Shown in pieces: positions 8,217 through 18,204 of a stretch of 64,000 nucleotides of DNA (its first letter is position 1; each line of letters starts with the position of its first letter). The position numbers were made by a program, and so were the translations under genes. A model generated the notes under the pieces. The model was not told where the DNA came from. It saw only the letters and a program-made list of their open reading frames with translations, and did not search any database. Source of the stretch: Longitalea luteola (lineage in GTDB: Bacteria; Bacteroidota; Bacteroidia; Chitinophagales; Chitinophagaceae); NCBI RefSeq assembly GCF_017356035.1, contig NZ_JAFIQX010000002.1, forward strand, positions 744,001 to 808,000, written 5' to 3'.

Positions 8217-9350
8217 TCAGGGGGCGTTAAACAGCCAGGCCGCAATGCCATCTGCAAACAGTTTCCCTTCTTTGGTAAGTTGGAAATAGTTATTATTCAA
8301 TTGCATTTTACCCGAATCAAGGAACTGCCTGGCTTCCTGTTTTAATTTACCGGCAGCTGTTTCGCCAAACCGGTTGGTGACGTACTCAAGGTTCAACCCT
8401 TCCACGGTGCGCAGGGAGGTCATAATATATTCGTTTAACCGTTGGGTATCGGTAAGCATTTCCACTTCAAATGGCACTTTATCTTCTTTAATAGATTTGA
8501 TATACAAGGCATTGTTGGCGATGTTCCATTGCCGGGATTCGCCATTGAATGAATGGGCGGATGGGCCTAATCCCAGGTAGGCAGCACCCTGCCAGTAGGA
8601 ACTGTTATGACGGCTGCGCTGGCCGGGCAGGGCAAAGTTCGAGATCTCATAATGTTCATAGCCGGCCGCCTGCATCCAATCCATCAGGAGCAGAAATTGC
8701 CGCGCCTGGTCCTCGGTACTTACATCTGCTATCTTACGTTTGGTGATCATGGAGTCCAGGGCGGTTCCGGGTTCTACAGTAAGCGCATAACAGGAAATAT
8801 GGGGAATGCCCAGGGCAATGGCCTGTTGCACATTGCTATGCCATTTGTCATCGGGCAGGGTGGGCGTGCCGTAAATGAGGTCAATCGTAATATTATCAAA
8901 GTATTTCTTTGCCAATTGCAAATTGTCTGTTGCCTGTTGCGCAGTATGCGCCCGGTTCATCCATTGCAGGTCCTCTTCAAAGAAGGATTGTACGCCTATA
9001 CTTAACCGGTTAATGCCGGTCTGTTTCCAGTCAACAAGCTTTTGTTCGGAAAGATCATCGGGATTGGCTTCCAGGGTGATCTCGGCATCGGCGGCAATTT
9101 GAAAATGCTGCCGCAGGCTTTGCAGAATGCTCGTAAGTTCTTCAATCGTAAGCAGGGAAGGGGTTCCGCCGCCAAAATAGATGGTGTTCACGGGCCCGGA
9201 GCCGGCGGGCAGATAATTGCGCTGCAGGCTGATCTCTTTCAATAAAGCCTCTACAAATTCGTTCTTTAACCGCAATGAGGTGGAGAAGTGAAAATTACAG
9301 TAATGACAGGCCTGCCTGCAAAAAGGGATATGTAAATAAATGCCTGCCAT
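8217..9350 (-). CDS. hemW: HemW-like radical SAM protein (coproporphyrinogen oxidase homologue)
   Basis: 377 residues. The radical SAM cluster motif is C11-x3-C15-x2-C18 (CRQACHYC), preceded by the family hallmark IYLHIPF. Further marks are YFGGGTPSLL, the ANPDDL block and RLSIGVQSF. The length and opening fit HemW (once called HemN-like), thought to be a heme chaperone for respiratory enzymes, rather than the longer true HemN oxidase. It is a single gene between convergent and divergent neighbours. The hemD-like gene is 3 kb away, so no tight heme operon is present. Confidence 0.88.
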   Translation of the reverse strand: MAGIYLHIPFCRQACHYCNFHFSTSLRLKNEFVEALLKEISLQRNYLPAGSGPVNTIYFGGGTPSLLTIEELTSILQSLRQHFQIAADAEITLEANPDDLSEQKLVDWKQTGINRLSIGVQSFFEEDLQWMNRAHTAQQATDNLQLAKKYFDNITIDLIYGTPTLPDDKWHSNVQQAIALGIPHISCYALTVEPGTALDSMITKRKIADVSTEDQARQFLLLMDWMQAAGYEHYEISNFALPGQRSRHNSSYWQGAAYLGLGPSAHSFNGESRQWNIANNALYIKSIKEDKVPFEVEMLTDTQRLNEYIMTSLRTVEGLNLEYVTNRFGETAAGKLKQEARQFLDSGKMQLNNNYFQLTKEGKLFADGIAAWLFNAP

Positions 9351-9507
9351 CGTATTCCGTATTTTTTATCGAATATTACAGTTTAATTAATTGTATGGGG
9401 TCAGTATGGCAAAGATAGTGTCATGTTACAAGTATTTTGACGCTTCTCCGTGTTGCAGCCGGTTTGCATTGCTTATTGAGGTGTGCGGGCTTCGACGCTG
9501 GCGGAAA

Positions 9508-11307
9508 ATGCGGCGCAGCCTGCCTGTCGTCTCTGGCCTATTGACCCTTACATGGCTGATCTGCCCTTTTTTGCTGCAGGCGCAATATCGCCTGCAAATA
9601 AACGGGATTGATAAAGATTCTATTTTCCTGTATGCTACGCTGCGTTTACAGGCCGATTTCAGGAATAAAGGGCTGGCGGAGGAGTATGTCAGCAAACTGC
9701 CTTCCCTGCTGCAAACAAAAGGGTATCCGGCCGCTTCGGTAGACTCGGTATATTATGATTCTGTGAACGCCAGCTGTTACTTATATGTGGGCGAGCCGTT
9801 TCAATTTGCGAAATTGCAGGTCGATTCAGCCGGCAGAAAATTACTCGATGCCATCAACTGGCATCCGGGCGGAAAGAATAACCAGGCCATAAGTTTTGAC
9901 CAGGTGCAGTCCGCCCAGCAGAAACTGCTCGATTACCTGGAGAACAATGGTTATCCGTTTGCCAGGATCAACATCGACAGTATTACCATGATTAACCAGC
10001 AGCTGGAAGCCCGCCTTCGCATCGACAAAGGCCCGCTGTATAAGATAGACAGCATCCGTAATATGGGAACGGCCAGGATCTCCACCAGCTTTCTGCAACG
10101 CTACCTGGGCATCATGAACGGCAGCTTTTATAAGAAGGAACGATTGCAGACCGTGAGCAAAAAGCTCAACGATCTGGCTTATGTGCAGGAGTTGCAGCCC
10201 TGGGATGTAACCCTGCTGGGAACAGGCTCCATCCTGAACGTTTACCTGGCGCCCAAACGCAGCAGCCAGATCAATGTACTGGTTGGCCTGTTGCCGCAAA
10301 GCACCCAGACTGAAAACAATAAACTGCAGGTAACGGGGGAGGCGAATATCAATCTGCGTAACTCCCTTGGGAATGGAGAAAGCATTGGTATTAACTGGCA
10401 ACAGATCCAGGTAAAATCACCCCGGCTCGATCTGTCCTTCCAGCAGCCTTATCTGTTCGGTTCGCCCTTTGGCGTGAATGCCAGTTTCAACTTATTCAAA
10501 AAGGATTCGTCGTTCGTTAACATAAATATGATGGCGGGAGCGCAGTATTCCATTTCATCGAGCCAGGGCGGCAGTGTGTTCATTCAAAGTTTTCAAACCA
10601 ACGTATTAACGGTAGACACCCTGTTTATAAAGAGTTCCCACACCCTGCCTGAACAGGCAGACATCCGTTCGGTGAACCTGGGTGTGAATTATGAGTGGTT
10701 CAATACCGATTACCGTTTCAACCCGCGTACCGGCAACGAATGGCAGCTGACCATAACCGCTGGTTCTAAAAAGATCAAAAAGAATACGGTCATTGTGGGA
10801 TTAAAAGACGAAAGGGACCCTGATTTCGATTTCAACAGCCTGTACGATACGGTGCAATTGAACAGCTATCAGTTCCGGCTGAAAGGTTCGCTGGCACATT
10901 ATTTCAAATTAACGCGGGTTTCCACCCTGAAAACGGCCGTCAACGGAGGCTGGTTTCAAAGTCCGGCCATATTCCGGAACGAATTATTTCAAATTGGTGG
11001 ATATAAATTATTGCGTGGTTTTGATGAAGAAAGCATTTTTGCATCTCAATACGCAATAGGCACGCTGGAGTACCGCTACCTGGTGGGGCGTAATTCATAT
11101 TTGTCTTATTTTATCGATGGCGGCTGGTCGAAAAACGCTTCCGTTTATGCGCGGTCGAGTAATTATTACTGGGGTACGGGGTTTGGAATGGCGTTCGAGA
11201 CGAAGGCCGGTATTTTTAATTTGTCGTATGCGGTGGGAAAGCGGGATGATGCCAAATTCAATATGCGGCAATCAAAGATCCATATCGGGTACGTTAATTA
11301 TTTTTAA
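9508..11307 (+). CDS. Omp85-superfamily outer-membrane protein (BamA/TamA-like)
   Basis: 599 residues from ATG 9508; the frame runs up to 9391, but only the 9508 start places a signal peptide at the N-terminus (MRRSLPVVSGLLTL, cleavage near LQA-QYR). Residues of about 30-270 look like POTRA domains (for example ARLRIDKGPLYKIDSI), and the rest is a 16-strand-type barrel ending in aromatic strands; the last residues HIGYVNYF fit a beta-signal. Near the end is GYKLLRGFDEESIFASQY, the typical Omp85 loop containing the RGF motif. Members insert or translocate outer-membrane proteins. It is shorter than the housekeeping BamA (about 850), so a TamA-type or accessory role is more likely. Confidence 0.85.
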   Translation: MRRSLPVVSGLLTLTWLICPFLLQAQYRLQINGIDKDSIFLYATLRLQADFRNKGLAEEYVSKLPSLLQTKGYPAASVDSVYYDSVNASCYLYVGEPFQFAKLQVDSAGRKLLDAINWHPGGKNNQAISFDQVQSAQQKLLDYLENNGYPFARINIDSITMINQQLEARLRIDKGPLYKIDSIRNMGTARISTSFLQRYLGIMNGSFYKKERLQTVSKKLNDLAYVQELQPWDVTLLGTGSILNVYLAPKRSSQINVLVGLLPQSTQTENNKLQVTGEANINLRNSLGNGESIGINWQQIQVKSPRLDLSFQQPYLFGSPFGVNASFNLFKKDSSFVNINMMAGAQYSISSSQGGSVFIQSFQTNVLTVDTLFIKSSHTLPEQADIRSVNLGVNYEWFNTDYRFNPRTGNEWQLTITAGSKKIKKNTVIVGLKDERDPDFDFNSLYDTVQLNSYQFRLKGSLAHYFKLTRVSTLKTAVNGGWFQSPAIFRNELFQIGGYKLLRGFDEESIFASQYAIGTLEYRYLVGRNSYLSYFIDGGWSKNASVYARSSNYYWGTGFGMAFETKAGIFNLSYAVGKRDDAKFNMRQSKIHIGYVNYF

Positions 11308-11361
11308 GCCATTAAATTCTTTTCAGTCAATGCCGGCACTACAATATTTTTGCAAACCCAA

Positions 11362-12429
11362 ATGTTCCCTGTGAAGAAACTGATACTACTCCTTTTTTGC
11401 TGTTGCTTACTGATAGTGTCATCGCTTGCGCAAGGCGGAAAGGATACTATTCCTCATGTTCGGGAACATCGTGATACGGTTATCAAAAAGCGCGACACGC
11501 CCGGCATTAAAAAAGATACTGCCGCCAAAATCGTAACCGATACGACAATTGCGGTTGCACCGAAACCCGATTCCATCGATAGCGCCAGGCCGGTAAGACA
11601 ACCCGTTCAATCGCGACCCGATTCGGTTATACCCGTTGCTTCCGTTTTGAAAGGACCGCCGCTGCCCGAGCCGAAGCCCACACTGGAAGGATTTCAAAAC
11701 GCTTTACGCAACCATCCTTATTTCAATTTTTACGGCCGTGCGGTAAAGATCACGGAACAGTTGAAAAAAGAAAGTCATGACGAAAGTATGTTTTACTTTC
11801 TGTGCGCCTTGTTGTTCTACTTTGGCTTTATTCGAATTGCCTTCATGAAGTACCTCGATAACCTGAATACCTTATTTTTCAGGGTTACCATGCGGCAGCA
11901 ACAGATCCGCGACCAGGTGCTTCAATCGCCGCTGCCATCACTTTTACTTAATATATTATTCATTATTTCTGCTGGGCTGTTCCTGAGTTTTGTGGCGGAC
12001 TATTATAATATAGTGCCCGGTATGAACCGGTGGTTATTGCTGTTCTATTGCTGTTTGCTGCTTACGGCAATCTATATGGGCAAGTTCATCATCCTGAAGA
12101 TGATCGGCTGGATGTTCAATATCAGGCTGGCCACCGATACGTATATCTTTATTGTTTTCCTTGTAAACAAGATGATGGGCATCTATTTATTGCCTGCGCT
12201 GCTGTTTATGGCCTTCGCCAAGGGCGCTTTTTTAACGGTTCTAATTACTTTAACTTACTGCTTTATCGTGATATTATTTATTTATCGGTTTATAATAGCG
12301 TATAGGCCAGTAAGAAATGAGATTAAACTCTCAAGATTCCATTTTTTTATTTACCTTTGCGCCTTCGAAATAGCACCCCTTTTATTGATTTACAAGGTGT
12401 TATTGATTTTTGTGGAAAGAAGTTATTAA
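11362..12429 (+). CDS. Membrane protein, DUF4271-like
   Basis: 355 residues from ATG 11362 (an in-frame ATG at 11350 is possible). A signal-like hydrophobic N-terminus (LILLLFCCCLLIVSSLAQ) is followed by a long periplasmic linker rich in Thr, Asp, Pro and Lys (about 25-105), then about seven membrane helices from residue 140 on. From memory of Bacteroidota genomes, proteins with this layout (DUF4271) lie just upstream of a uroporphyrinogen-III synthase gene, as here; the biochemical role is unknown. The downstream hemD-like promoter overlaps its stop codon. Confidence 0.75.
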   Translation: MFPVKKLILLLFCCCLLIVSSLAQGGKDTIPHVREHRDTVIKKRDTPGIKKDTAAKIVTDTTIAVAPKPDSIDSARPVRQPVQSRPDSVIPVASVLKGPPLPEPKPTLEGFQNALRNHPYFNFYGRAVKITEQLKKESHDESMFYFLCALLFYFGFIRIAFMKYLDNLNTLFFRVTMRQQQIRDQVLQSPLPSLLLNILFIISAGLFLSFVADYYNIVPGMNRWLLLFYCCLLLTAIYMGKFIILKMIGWMFNIRLATDTYIFIVFLVNKMMGIYLLPALLFMAFAKGAFLTVLITLTYCFIVILFIYRFIIAYRPVRNEIKLSRFHFFIYLCAFEIAPLLLIYKVLLIFVERSY

Positions 12430-12434
12430 CTTTG
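12403..12434 (+). promoter_or_regulatory. Promoter for the hemD-like gene
   Basis: TAACTTTG (12427-12434) fits TAnnTTTG and a TTG at 12403-12405 lies 21 bases upstream, the expected -33 spacing. It sits inside the last codons of the DUF4271-like gene and would start transcription near 12441, which supports a start at 12455 or 12488 rather than further upstream. Confidence 0.5.
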
Positions 12435-12454
12435 CAAATCCATACGTAGCTATT

Positions 12455-13258
12455 ATGGTTAAAAACGGGGCTAAAAATGTAGCAGCAATGGCTACTCAAA
12501 CCATTAAAAAAATCCTGATTACTCAACCCAGGCCGGAAACCGATAAATCACCGTACTTTGAACTTGCCAGAAAGTACAGTGTTGAATTGGATTTCCATCC
12601 ATTCATACGCCTGGAGGGTATTCCCGCCAAAGAATTCCGCAAGCAAAAGATAGAAATAGCAAATTACACAGCCGTTGTTTTTACCAGCCGCAACGCTATT
12701 GACCATTTCTTCCGCATTTGCGAGGAAATGAAGATCAGCATTTCGCAGGACACGAAGTACTTCTGTATTACGGAAGCCGTTGCCCTGTACCTGCAAAAAT
12801 TTATCCTGTATCGCAAACGCAAGGTTTTTTATGGCGCCGATGGCACCAACAAGAGCATGTTTGATGTGATCAACAAACACAAGGAGAACGAAAAGTTCCT
12901 GTATCCATGTTCTGAGAACCAGCAGGATAATGAGATCGTAAGCTGGCTCAAGGCCAATAATTGCGAATTTGCAACTCCTTTTATGTACCGGACCATCAGC
13001 AATGATGTAAAGGACCTGCTCACAAAGACCGAATACGATATTATTTGCTTTTTCACCCCCAGCGGTGTGAAAAGCCTGTTCGACAATCTTCCTTCTTATC
13101 AACAGAACGGCACCCGCATCGGCGCTTTCGGAAGCAATACTTCCCGCGCGGTGGAGGAGGCTGGTTTAACCCTCGACATTAAAGCGCCGCAACCACAGGC
13201 GCCATCTATGGTGGCAGCCCTGGAACAGTACCTGGCAGCTTATACCAAGAAAAAGTAA
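12455..13258 (+). CDS. hemD: Uroporphyrinogen-III synthase family protein (HemD-like)
   Basis: 267 residues from ATG 12455; ATG 12488 is an alternative that begins right at the conserved core (KKILITQPRPETDKSPY). The bilobed HemD fold is suggested by the opening strand ILITQP, YTAVVFTSRNAIDHFF in the first lobe and IICFFTPSGVKSLFD in the second, ending with RIGAFGSNTSRAVEEAGL. The enzyme closes hydroxymethylbilane to uroporphyrinogen III in heme synthesis. Sequence similarity within this family is low everywhere, so the call rests on these positional motifs and on the gene upstream. Confidence 0.8.
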   Translation: MVKNGAKNVAAMATQTIKKILITQPRPETDKSPYFELARKYSVELDFHPFIRLEGIPAKEFRKQKIEIANYTAVVFTSRNAIDHFFRICEEMKISISQDTKYFCITEAVALYLQKFILYRKRKVFYGADGTNKSMFDVINKHKENEKFLYPCSENQQDNEIVSWLKANNCEFATPFMYRTISNDVKDLLTKTEYDIICFFTPSGVKSLFDNLPSYQQNGTRIGAFGSNTSRAVEEAGLTLDIKAPQPQAPSMVAALEQYLAAYTKKK

Positions 13259-13299
13259 AGTTTATACCAGATTTGGCTGATTTGCTTTCTTGGATGGCC

Positions 13300-13660
13300 C
13301 GGTTTGTCGTGAGTCGGCAATCCGCAATCGGCAATCCGCAAACCGCTACGCGGCAGTGAGCAATCGTGAGTCGTCAATCGTCAATCGGCAATCGGCTACG
13401 CGTAGCGAGCTATCGTGAGTCGTCAATCGGCAGACCACGAGGCGGCAGTCCGCGTTCGGCAATCAGCAGTCAGCAGGGGGCAAAGCCCATGCGCGGCAAA
13501 TCTTTGCCTTTGTGCCTCTTTGCCTTGTTACCTTTTTGTCTCATTGCCTTTCCACGCGGCTTATTATTTGCATTTATTCCCCGCCCTACAACTGAGCTGA
13601 CGGCAAGCGTTCAGAATTAAGCGTTAAGCGTTTTGCATTAAGCGTTCGGCGTAAAGTGAA
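13300..13660. repeat. Intergenic word repeats (GTGAGTCG/CAATCGGC and GCGTTAAGCGTT families)
   Basis: About 360 bases after hemD are built from reiterated words: GTGAGTCGGCAATC, CAATCGGCAATCGGC, GCTACGCG and, near the end, TTAAGCGTT. Short open frames across it have no protein-like character. The last 20 bases before the next gene include TACCTTTA, a near match to a -7 element. Confidence 0.75.
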
Positions 13661-13678
13661 ACCTTCTACCTTTATAAC

Positions 13679-15787
13679 ATGGCAAAACATACCAATAAGC
13701 TGGCGCAGGAAACAAGTCCCTACCTGTTACAGCATGCGCATAACCCGGTCGACTGGTTCCCCTGGGGCGATGAAGCGATCAATAAAGCCAAAACAGAGGA
13801 CAAACCTTTGCTGGTAAGCATTGGCTATGCAGCCTGCCACTGGTGCCATGTCATGGAAAAAGAGAGTTTTGAAGATGAGGAAACAGCTGCCCTCATGAAC
13901 GAGCATTTTGTGAATATCAAGATCGACCGGGAAGAGCGGCCCGATCTTGACCATATATATATGGACGCCGTACAGGCCATGACCGGCAGCGGCGGCTGGC
14001 CACTGAACATTTTTCTCACGCCCGACGGCCGTCCCTTCTACGGCGGTACTTATTTCCCACCCCGGGCCATCTACAACCGGCCTTCCTGGAAAGATGTGCT
14101 GTTAGGCGTTGCCGGCGCCTGGACCGAGAAACGGAACGAGATCGATGCCCAGGCCACCAATTTAACCGGCTATATCAATCAGAGCAATGCGTTCGGGCAG
14201 CAGGCGGTGGAAGGTGATCTTGATCCGGCCAGCCTGTTTTCGAGGGAGAAAGCCGATACCATGTTCAACAACATCATGAGCACGGCCGATAAACAGGAGG
14301 GAGGATTCGGTAATGCCCCTAAATTTCCACAAACTTTCACAATTGGGTACCTGCTGTGCTACTATCACCTCACTAAAAACGAGCAGGCGTTACAACAGGC
14401 CTGCCTGAGCCTCGATAAAATGATACAGGGTGGGTTATACGATCACCTGGGCGGTGGCTTTGCCCGGTATTCAACCGACCGGGAATGGCTGGTGCCGCAC
14501 TTTGAAAAAATGTTATATGATAATGCCCTCCTGGTTTCTGTGCTCTGTGATGCATGGCAGTTGACCCAAAAGCCGTTGTACAAACAGGCGATGGAGCAAA
14601 CGCTGGCTTTTGTACAAAGGGAATTATACGCTAAAAACTCCGCCTTCAACGGAGAGCCTGTCCCCACTGGTGGAAAGGGGCGGGGGGAGGCCGGGTTTTA
14701 TTCAGCCCTCGATGCCGACAGTGAGGGGGTAGAAGGCAGGTTCTATGTTTGGTCAAAAGCCGAAGTGGAAGAGGTCTTGCAGCAGGATGCCGCGCTTTTC
14801 TGTTCATTTTACGATGTAACGGAGGACGGCAACTGGGAGCATACGAATATTCTGAACATCCGTAAACCGCTGGATGCGTTCGCCAGGGATCAGAATATAG
14901 ACGAAGAGCAGCTGCAGGAGTTGCTGCAGCGCTGCCGCGAAAAGCTGTTGCAGCGCCGCGCGGGCCGCGTGCGGCCCCTGCTGGATGATAAGATCCTGCT
15001 GGGATGGAATGCGCTCATGAACACCGCCTTCAGCAAAGCGTACAGCGCCTTTGGCGACCCGCAATATCTACAGGTAGCGCGGGAGAATATGGATTTTTTA
15101 TGGGACAGGTTTTCCCGGAATGGGCTGGATTTTTTTCACACATATAAAAAAGAAATTGCAAGATACCCAGCCTTTTTAGACGATTATGCGTACCTAATTC
15201 AGGCGCTGATCCATTTGCAGGAAATTACGGGGAACACAGACTATCTGTATAAGGCAAAATCACTAACAGAATGGGTAATAGAGCAGTTCAGCGAGGATGA
15301 TACCGGCTTTTTCTTCTATACAAACAAGGCTCAGCAGGATGTAATTGTGCGTAAAAAAGAAGTGTACGATGGCGCAATTCCCTCCGGAAATGCAATAATG
15401 GCTTTTAATTTGCAGTATATAGGCGTTGTATTTGACATAACCGTTTGGAAAGAAAGGGCCATAAAAATGTGTGCAGGGCTGCAACAGGCTGTACACCGCT
15501 ATCCGGGTTCATTTGGCGTATGGGCGACCATGATACTTTCTAATGTAGGGGGAATTGCAGAAATAGCCATTGTTGGAAAAGAAGTAGAAGCCGTAAGACG
15601 CGCGCTTTTGCGGAATTTTATCCCGTTCCGAGTGGTTCAGTCTGCCCCGGCCGCAAATGATGATTTCCCCTTACTAACGAATAAACCAGCATCCCCTGAT
15701 ACGCAGATTTACTTATGTAAAAACTACCAGTGTAGCGCGCCTGTAAATAATGTGAATGACCTGATCCGTCTTCTGGGAAATGTGTAA
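13679..15787 (+). CDS. Thioredoxin-fold protein of the YyaL/SSP411 (DUF255) family
   Basis: 702 residues, the usual length of this family. The N-terminal thioredoxin-like domain (about 1-170) has [18 protein letters not shown] with cysteines C53 and C56 in a CHWC arrangement, then [12 protein letters not shown] and [16 protein letters not shown]. The remainder resembles an alpha/alpha-barrel of six-hairpin glycosidase type, with [17 protein letters not shown] and [14 protein letters not shown]. Homologues occur from bacteria to man (spermatogenesis-associated protein 20); the activity is not established. It is cytoplasmic, with no signal peptide. Neighbours do not suggest a pathway. Confidence 0.93.
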   Translation: MAKHTNKLAQETSPYLLQHAHNPVDWFPWGDEAINKAKTEDKPLLVSIGYAACHWCHVMEKESFEDEETAALMNEHFVNIKIDREERPDLDHIYMDAVQAMTGSGGWPLNIFLTPDGRPFYGGTYFPPRAIYNRPSWKDVLLGVAGAWTEKRNEIDAQATNLTGYINQSNAFGQQAVEGDLDPASLFSREKADTMFNNIMSTADKQEGGFGNAPKFPQTFTIGYLLCYYHLTKNEQALQQACLSLDKMIQGGLYDHLGGGFARYSTDREWLVPHFEKMLYDNALLVSVLCDAWQLTQKPLYKQAMEQTLAFVQRELYAKNSAFNGEPVPTGGKGRGEAGFYSALDADSEGVEGRFYVWSKAEVEEVLQQDAALFCSFYDVTEDGNWEHTNILNIRKPLDAFARDQNIDEEQLQELLQRCREKLLQRRAGRVRPLLDDKILLGWNALMNTAFSKAYSAFGDPQYLQVARENMDFLWDRFSRNGLDFFHTYKKEIARYPAFLDDYAYLIQALIHLQEITGNTDYLYKAKSLTEWVIEQFSEDDTGFFFYTNKAQQDVIVRKKEVYDGAIPSGNAIMAFNLQYIGVVFDITVWKERAIKMCAGLQQAVHRYPGSFGVWATMILSNVGGIAEIAIVGKEVEAVRRALLRNFIPFRVVQSAPAANDDFPLLTNKPASPDTQIYLCKNYQCSAPVNNVNDLIRLLGNV

Positions 15788-15885
15788 AAATTTAAGAATT
15801 TGGCGATACAATAATCCAATTTCCGGTATCGTTTACATGAAAGCTTATATCACGTAATTGCAGTTTTAAAAAATAAATTCTATTC

Positions 15886-15916
15886 TTGTGATGAAGTCGG
15901 TAAAACATTATTTTTG
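15886..15916 (+). promoter_or_regulatory. Promoter of the gldKLMN operon
   Basis: TTG at 15886-15888 and TATTTTTG at 15909-15916 are separated by 20 bases, the standard -33/-7 layout of Bacteroidota. Transcription would begin near 15922, which excludes the GTG at 15888 as gldK start and favours ATG 15936. Confidence 0.65.
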
Positions 15917-15935
15917 CCCAATACCCTTTAATATT

Positions 15936-17216
15936 ATGAAAATGAAGAACCTATCCGCCTTAACAGCACTGGTGGCCATGATCGCTACCGGTTGTGGCAA
16001 AATAGGCAAATCCTCGAAAGGCGTGCCCAATGATGGCCAGTTACATGGCGTGTCAGCGGCGGCTAAATACAGCATGACCAGGCCTCCGGGCATGGTGTAC
16101 GTTCCACCAGGCACCTTCCACATGGGGCCCAGTGATGAGGATGTAAACTATGCTTATACTGCCCGTAACAAGCAAATATCCATTAATGGCTTCTGGATGG
16201 ACGCTACCGAGATCACAAACAACGAGTATCGTCAGTTTGTGAATTGGGTACGCGACTCTATCGGCGCCACACTGCTTCAATATGGTAAAGAAGTAGATGG
16301 CACTTTCCAGATTGACTGGAAAAAGGCCAAAACCATTAAATGGGACGATAAGTCAACTATCGAGAAGATCGACCAGTTGATCCTGTCGCCTGAGAACCGC
16401 GTTTTCGGCAAAAAAGAGATCGATCCTTCCAAGTTAATATACCATTCAGAAATATTTGAGCTGAAAGAAGCTTCCAAAAGAGAAAATGCTGGCCGGCCCC
16501 GCTCTCAGTTCATCGTAAAGAAGAATGTGCCTATTTATCCTGATACCCTGGTTTGGATCCGTGACTTCAGTTATTCTTATAACGAGCCCATGACCAAACG
16601 GTATTTCGTTCACCCGGCCTTCGGCAACTACCCAGTAGTAGGTGTGAACTGGAAACAGGCCAGTGCCTTCTGCGAATGGAGAACTCACTACCTGAATTCT
16701 TTCCTGGAATCAAAAAAGAAACCTACCGAGTCAGATTTCCGTTTACCAACAGAAGCTGAGTGGGAATATGCAGCCCGTGGCGGCCGTTCTCAATCAATGT
16801 TCCCCTGGGGTAACTATTATCTGAGAAACAGAAAAGGTTGTTTACTGGCCAACTTCAAACCTGGCCGTGGTAACTACCCTGAAGATGGCGCTTTCTATAC
16901 TGCCCGCGCCGATGCTTACTGGCCAAACGATTTTGGTTTGTATTGCATGTCGGGTAACGTATCAGAGTGGACCTCTTCTCTGTTCTACGAAGGTTCTTAC
17001 AACTTCCAACACGATATGAACCCTGACATTCGTTTCGATGCCCATGATGATGCACCTCCCCGTATGAAACGTAAGGTGATCCGTGGTGGCAGCTGGAAAG
17101 ATGTAGGCTTCTTCCTTCAAACGAGCACCCGTAGTTATGAATACATGGATACGGCTAAGTCTTACATCGGCTTCCGCTGTGTAATTGATTTACCGGCTAT
17201 GCAGAAGAAACGTTAA
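15936..17216 (+). CDS. gldK: Gliding-motility / T9SS lipoprotein GldK
   Basis: 426 residues from ATG 15936. A lipoprotein signal peptide ends at the lipobox IATGC, making the lipidated cysteine C20. The body is a formylglycine-generating-enzyme-like (sulfatase-modifying) domain: PPGMVYVPPGTFHMGPSDED, FWMDATEITNNEYRQFV, RLPTEAEWEYAARGG, GNVSEWTSS and RGGSWKD. GldK (PorK) forms the outer-membrane-bound ring of the type IX secretion system together with GldN. It is first in gldKLMN, 134 bases before gldL. Enzymatic activity of this domain is not expected in GldK. Confidence 0.96.
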   Translation: MKMKNLSALTALVAMIATGCGKIGKSSKGVPNDGQLHGVSAAAKYSMTRPPGMVYVPPGTFHMGPSDEDVNYAYTARNKQISINGFWMDATEITNNEYRQFVNWVRDSIGATLLQYGKEVDGTFQIDWKKAKTIKWDDKSTIEKIDQLILSPENRVFGKKEIDPSKLIYHSEIFELKEASKRENAGRPRSQFIVKKNVPIYPDTLVWIRDFSYSYNEPMTKRYFVHPAFGNYPVVGVNWKQASAFCEWRTHYLNSFLESKKKPTESDFRLPTEAEWEYAARGGRSQSMFPWGNYYLRNRKGCLLANFKPGRGNYPEDGAFYTARADAYWPNDFGLYCMSGNVSEWTSSLFYEGSYNFQHDMNPDIRFDAHDDAPPRMKRKVIRGGSWKDVGFFLQTSTRSYEYMDTAKSYIGFRCVIDLPAMQKKR

Positions 17217-17350
17217 AAATTATTTAAGCGTAAAATTTTTTAACGGCTAATCCGTTTTATTGGAGATTGATTTGACAACAAAATCAAACTGGTATTTTAT
17301 TCTCTCAACCCTATTGAAAACCCGTTTTCTAAAAATTAAAAATTAAAGTT

Positions 17351-18121
17351 ATGGCTGGAGTTTCTAAATCTACTGAAAGACTGGTAAACGTAATCGTATG
17401 TATGGGTGCTGCTGTCGTGATCTTCGGTGCCTGGCAAAAAATTACGCACCAGCCCCTCGCTGATTTCTTCTTAACGGCAGGTCTTATTACGGAAGCAGTA
17501 ATTTTCGTTGTATATGCATTCTTACCCCCTCCCGGATCTGAAATGCATGCTATCGCTGAAGCATTACCAAAATTAGCCGGTGGCGCCTCCTCCTCAGGCA
17601 ATCCCGCTGTTGCTAAAATGGATGAAATGTTCCAGGAAGCTGACATTACACCTGCTAACCTGAGCCGTTTGAGCGAAGGATTCAAAAAATTAGGTTCTAC
17701 TGTTAATAATATAGCTGATGTTTCTGATGTAGTTAAAACTACCAGCGACTATACTGCAAAAACTAAAGAAGTTACACAGGCTTTGGATCAAATGAAAAAC
17801 GTTTACCAGGGCGCTGCTTCTACAGTTTCCAGCTTTAATTCAGCTGCTGACAGCACTAAACAGTTCCACGAGCAAGTACAGGTTCTGACCAAAAACTTAG
17901 GTTCTCTGAACGCTATTTACGAACTGGAATTACAGGATACAAACAACCACCTGAAAGCGATGAACAGCTTCTACGGCAACCTGGTGCAGGCTTCTCAAAC
18001 CATGCAAGGTAGCGTAGACGATGCTAAGAAAGCGCACGAACAGATCTCTAAACTGGCAGGTAACCTGAGCCACCTGAATACCATCTATGGTAACATGCTC
18101 ACTGCCATGCAGGGTCGTTAA
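17351..18121 (+). CDS. gldL: T9SS motor protein GldL
   Basis: 256 residues. Two membrane helices lie near residues 10-28 and 38-57. The second holds a buried glutamate, E48 (AGLITEAVIF), at the place of the glutamate known to be needed in GldL (E49 in Flavobacterium johnsoniae), and K30 lies at the end of the first. The long C-terminal part (70-256) is helical and cytoplasmic with a coiled-coil character (SKLAGNLSHLNTIYGNML). GldL with GldM forms the proton-driven rotary motor that powers secretion and gliding. Confidence 0.95.
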   Translation: MAGVSKSTERLVNVIVCMGAAVVIFGAWQKITHQPLADFFLTAGLITEAVIFVVYAFLPPPGSEMHAIAEALPKLAGGASSSGNPAVAKMDEMFQEADITPANLSRLSEGFKKLGSTVNNIADVSDVVKTTSDYTAKTKEVTQALDQMKNVYQGAASTVSSFNSAADSTKQFHEQVQVLTKNLGSLNAIYELELQDTNNHLKAMNSFYGNLVQASQTMQGSVDDAKKAHEQISKLAGNLSHLNTIYGNMLTAMQGR

Positions 18122-18204
18122 TCAGGCGGTAGTCCATATCCTGTTACCCGTGAATACAATCAGAATTAGTGAAACAAATTGTTTAAACTAGAAAAACCTA
18201 ACCC

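Noticed and set aside
13366-13620. Open frames of 60-84 codons in the gap before the YyaL-type gene
   Set aside because: They consist of reiterated intergenic words; the predicted peptides are Ser/Arg-rich repeats without protein character.
15888-15935. GTG/ATG starts upstream of gldK
   Set aside because: They lie within the promoter; ATG 15936 gives the exact lipoprotein signal peptide.
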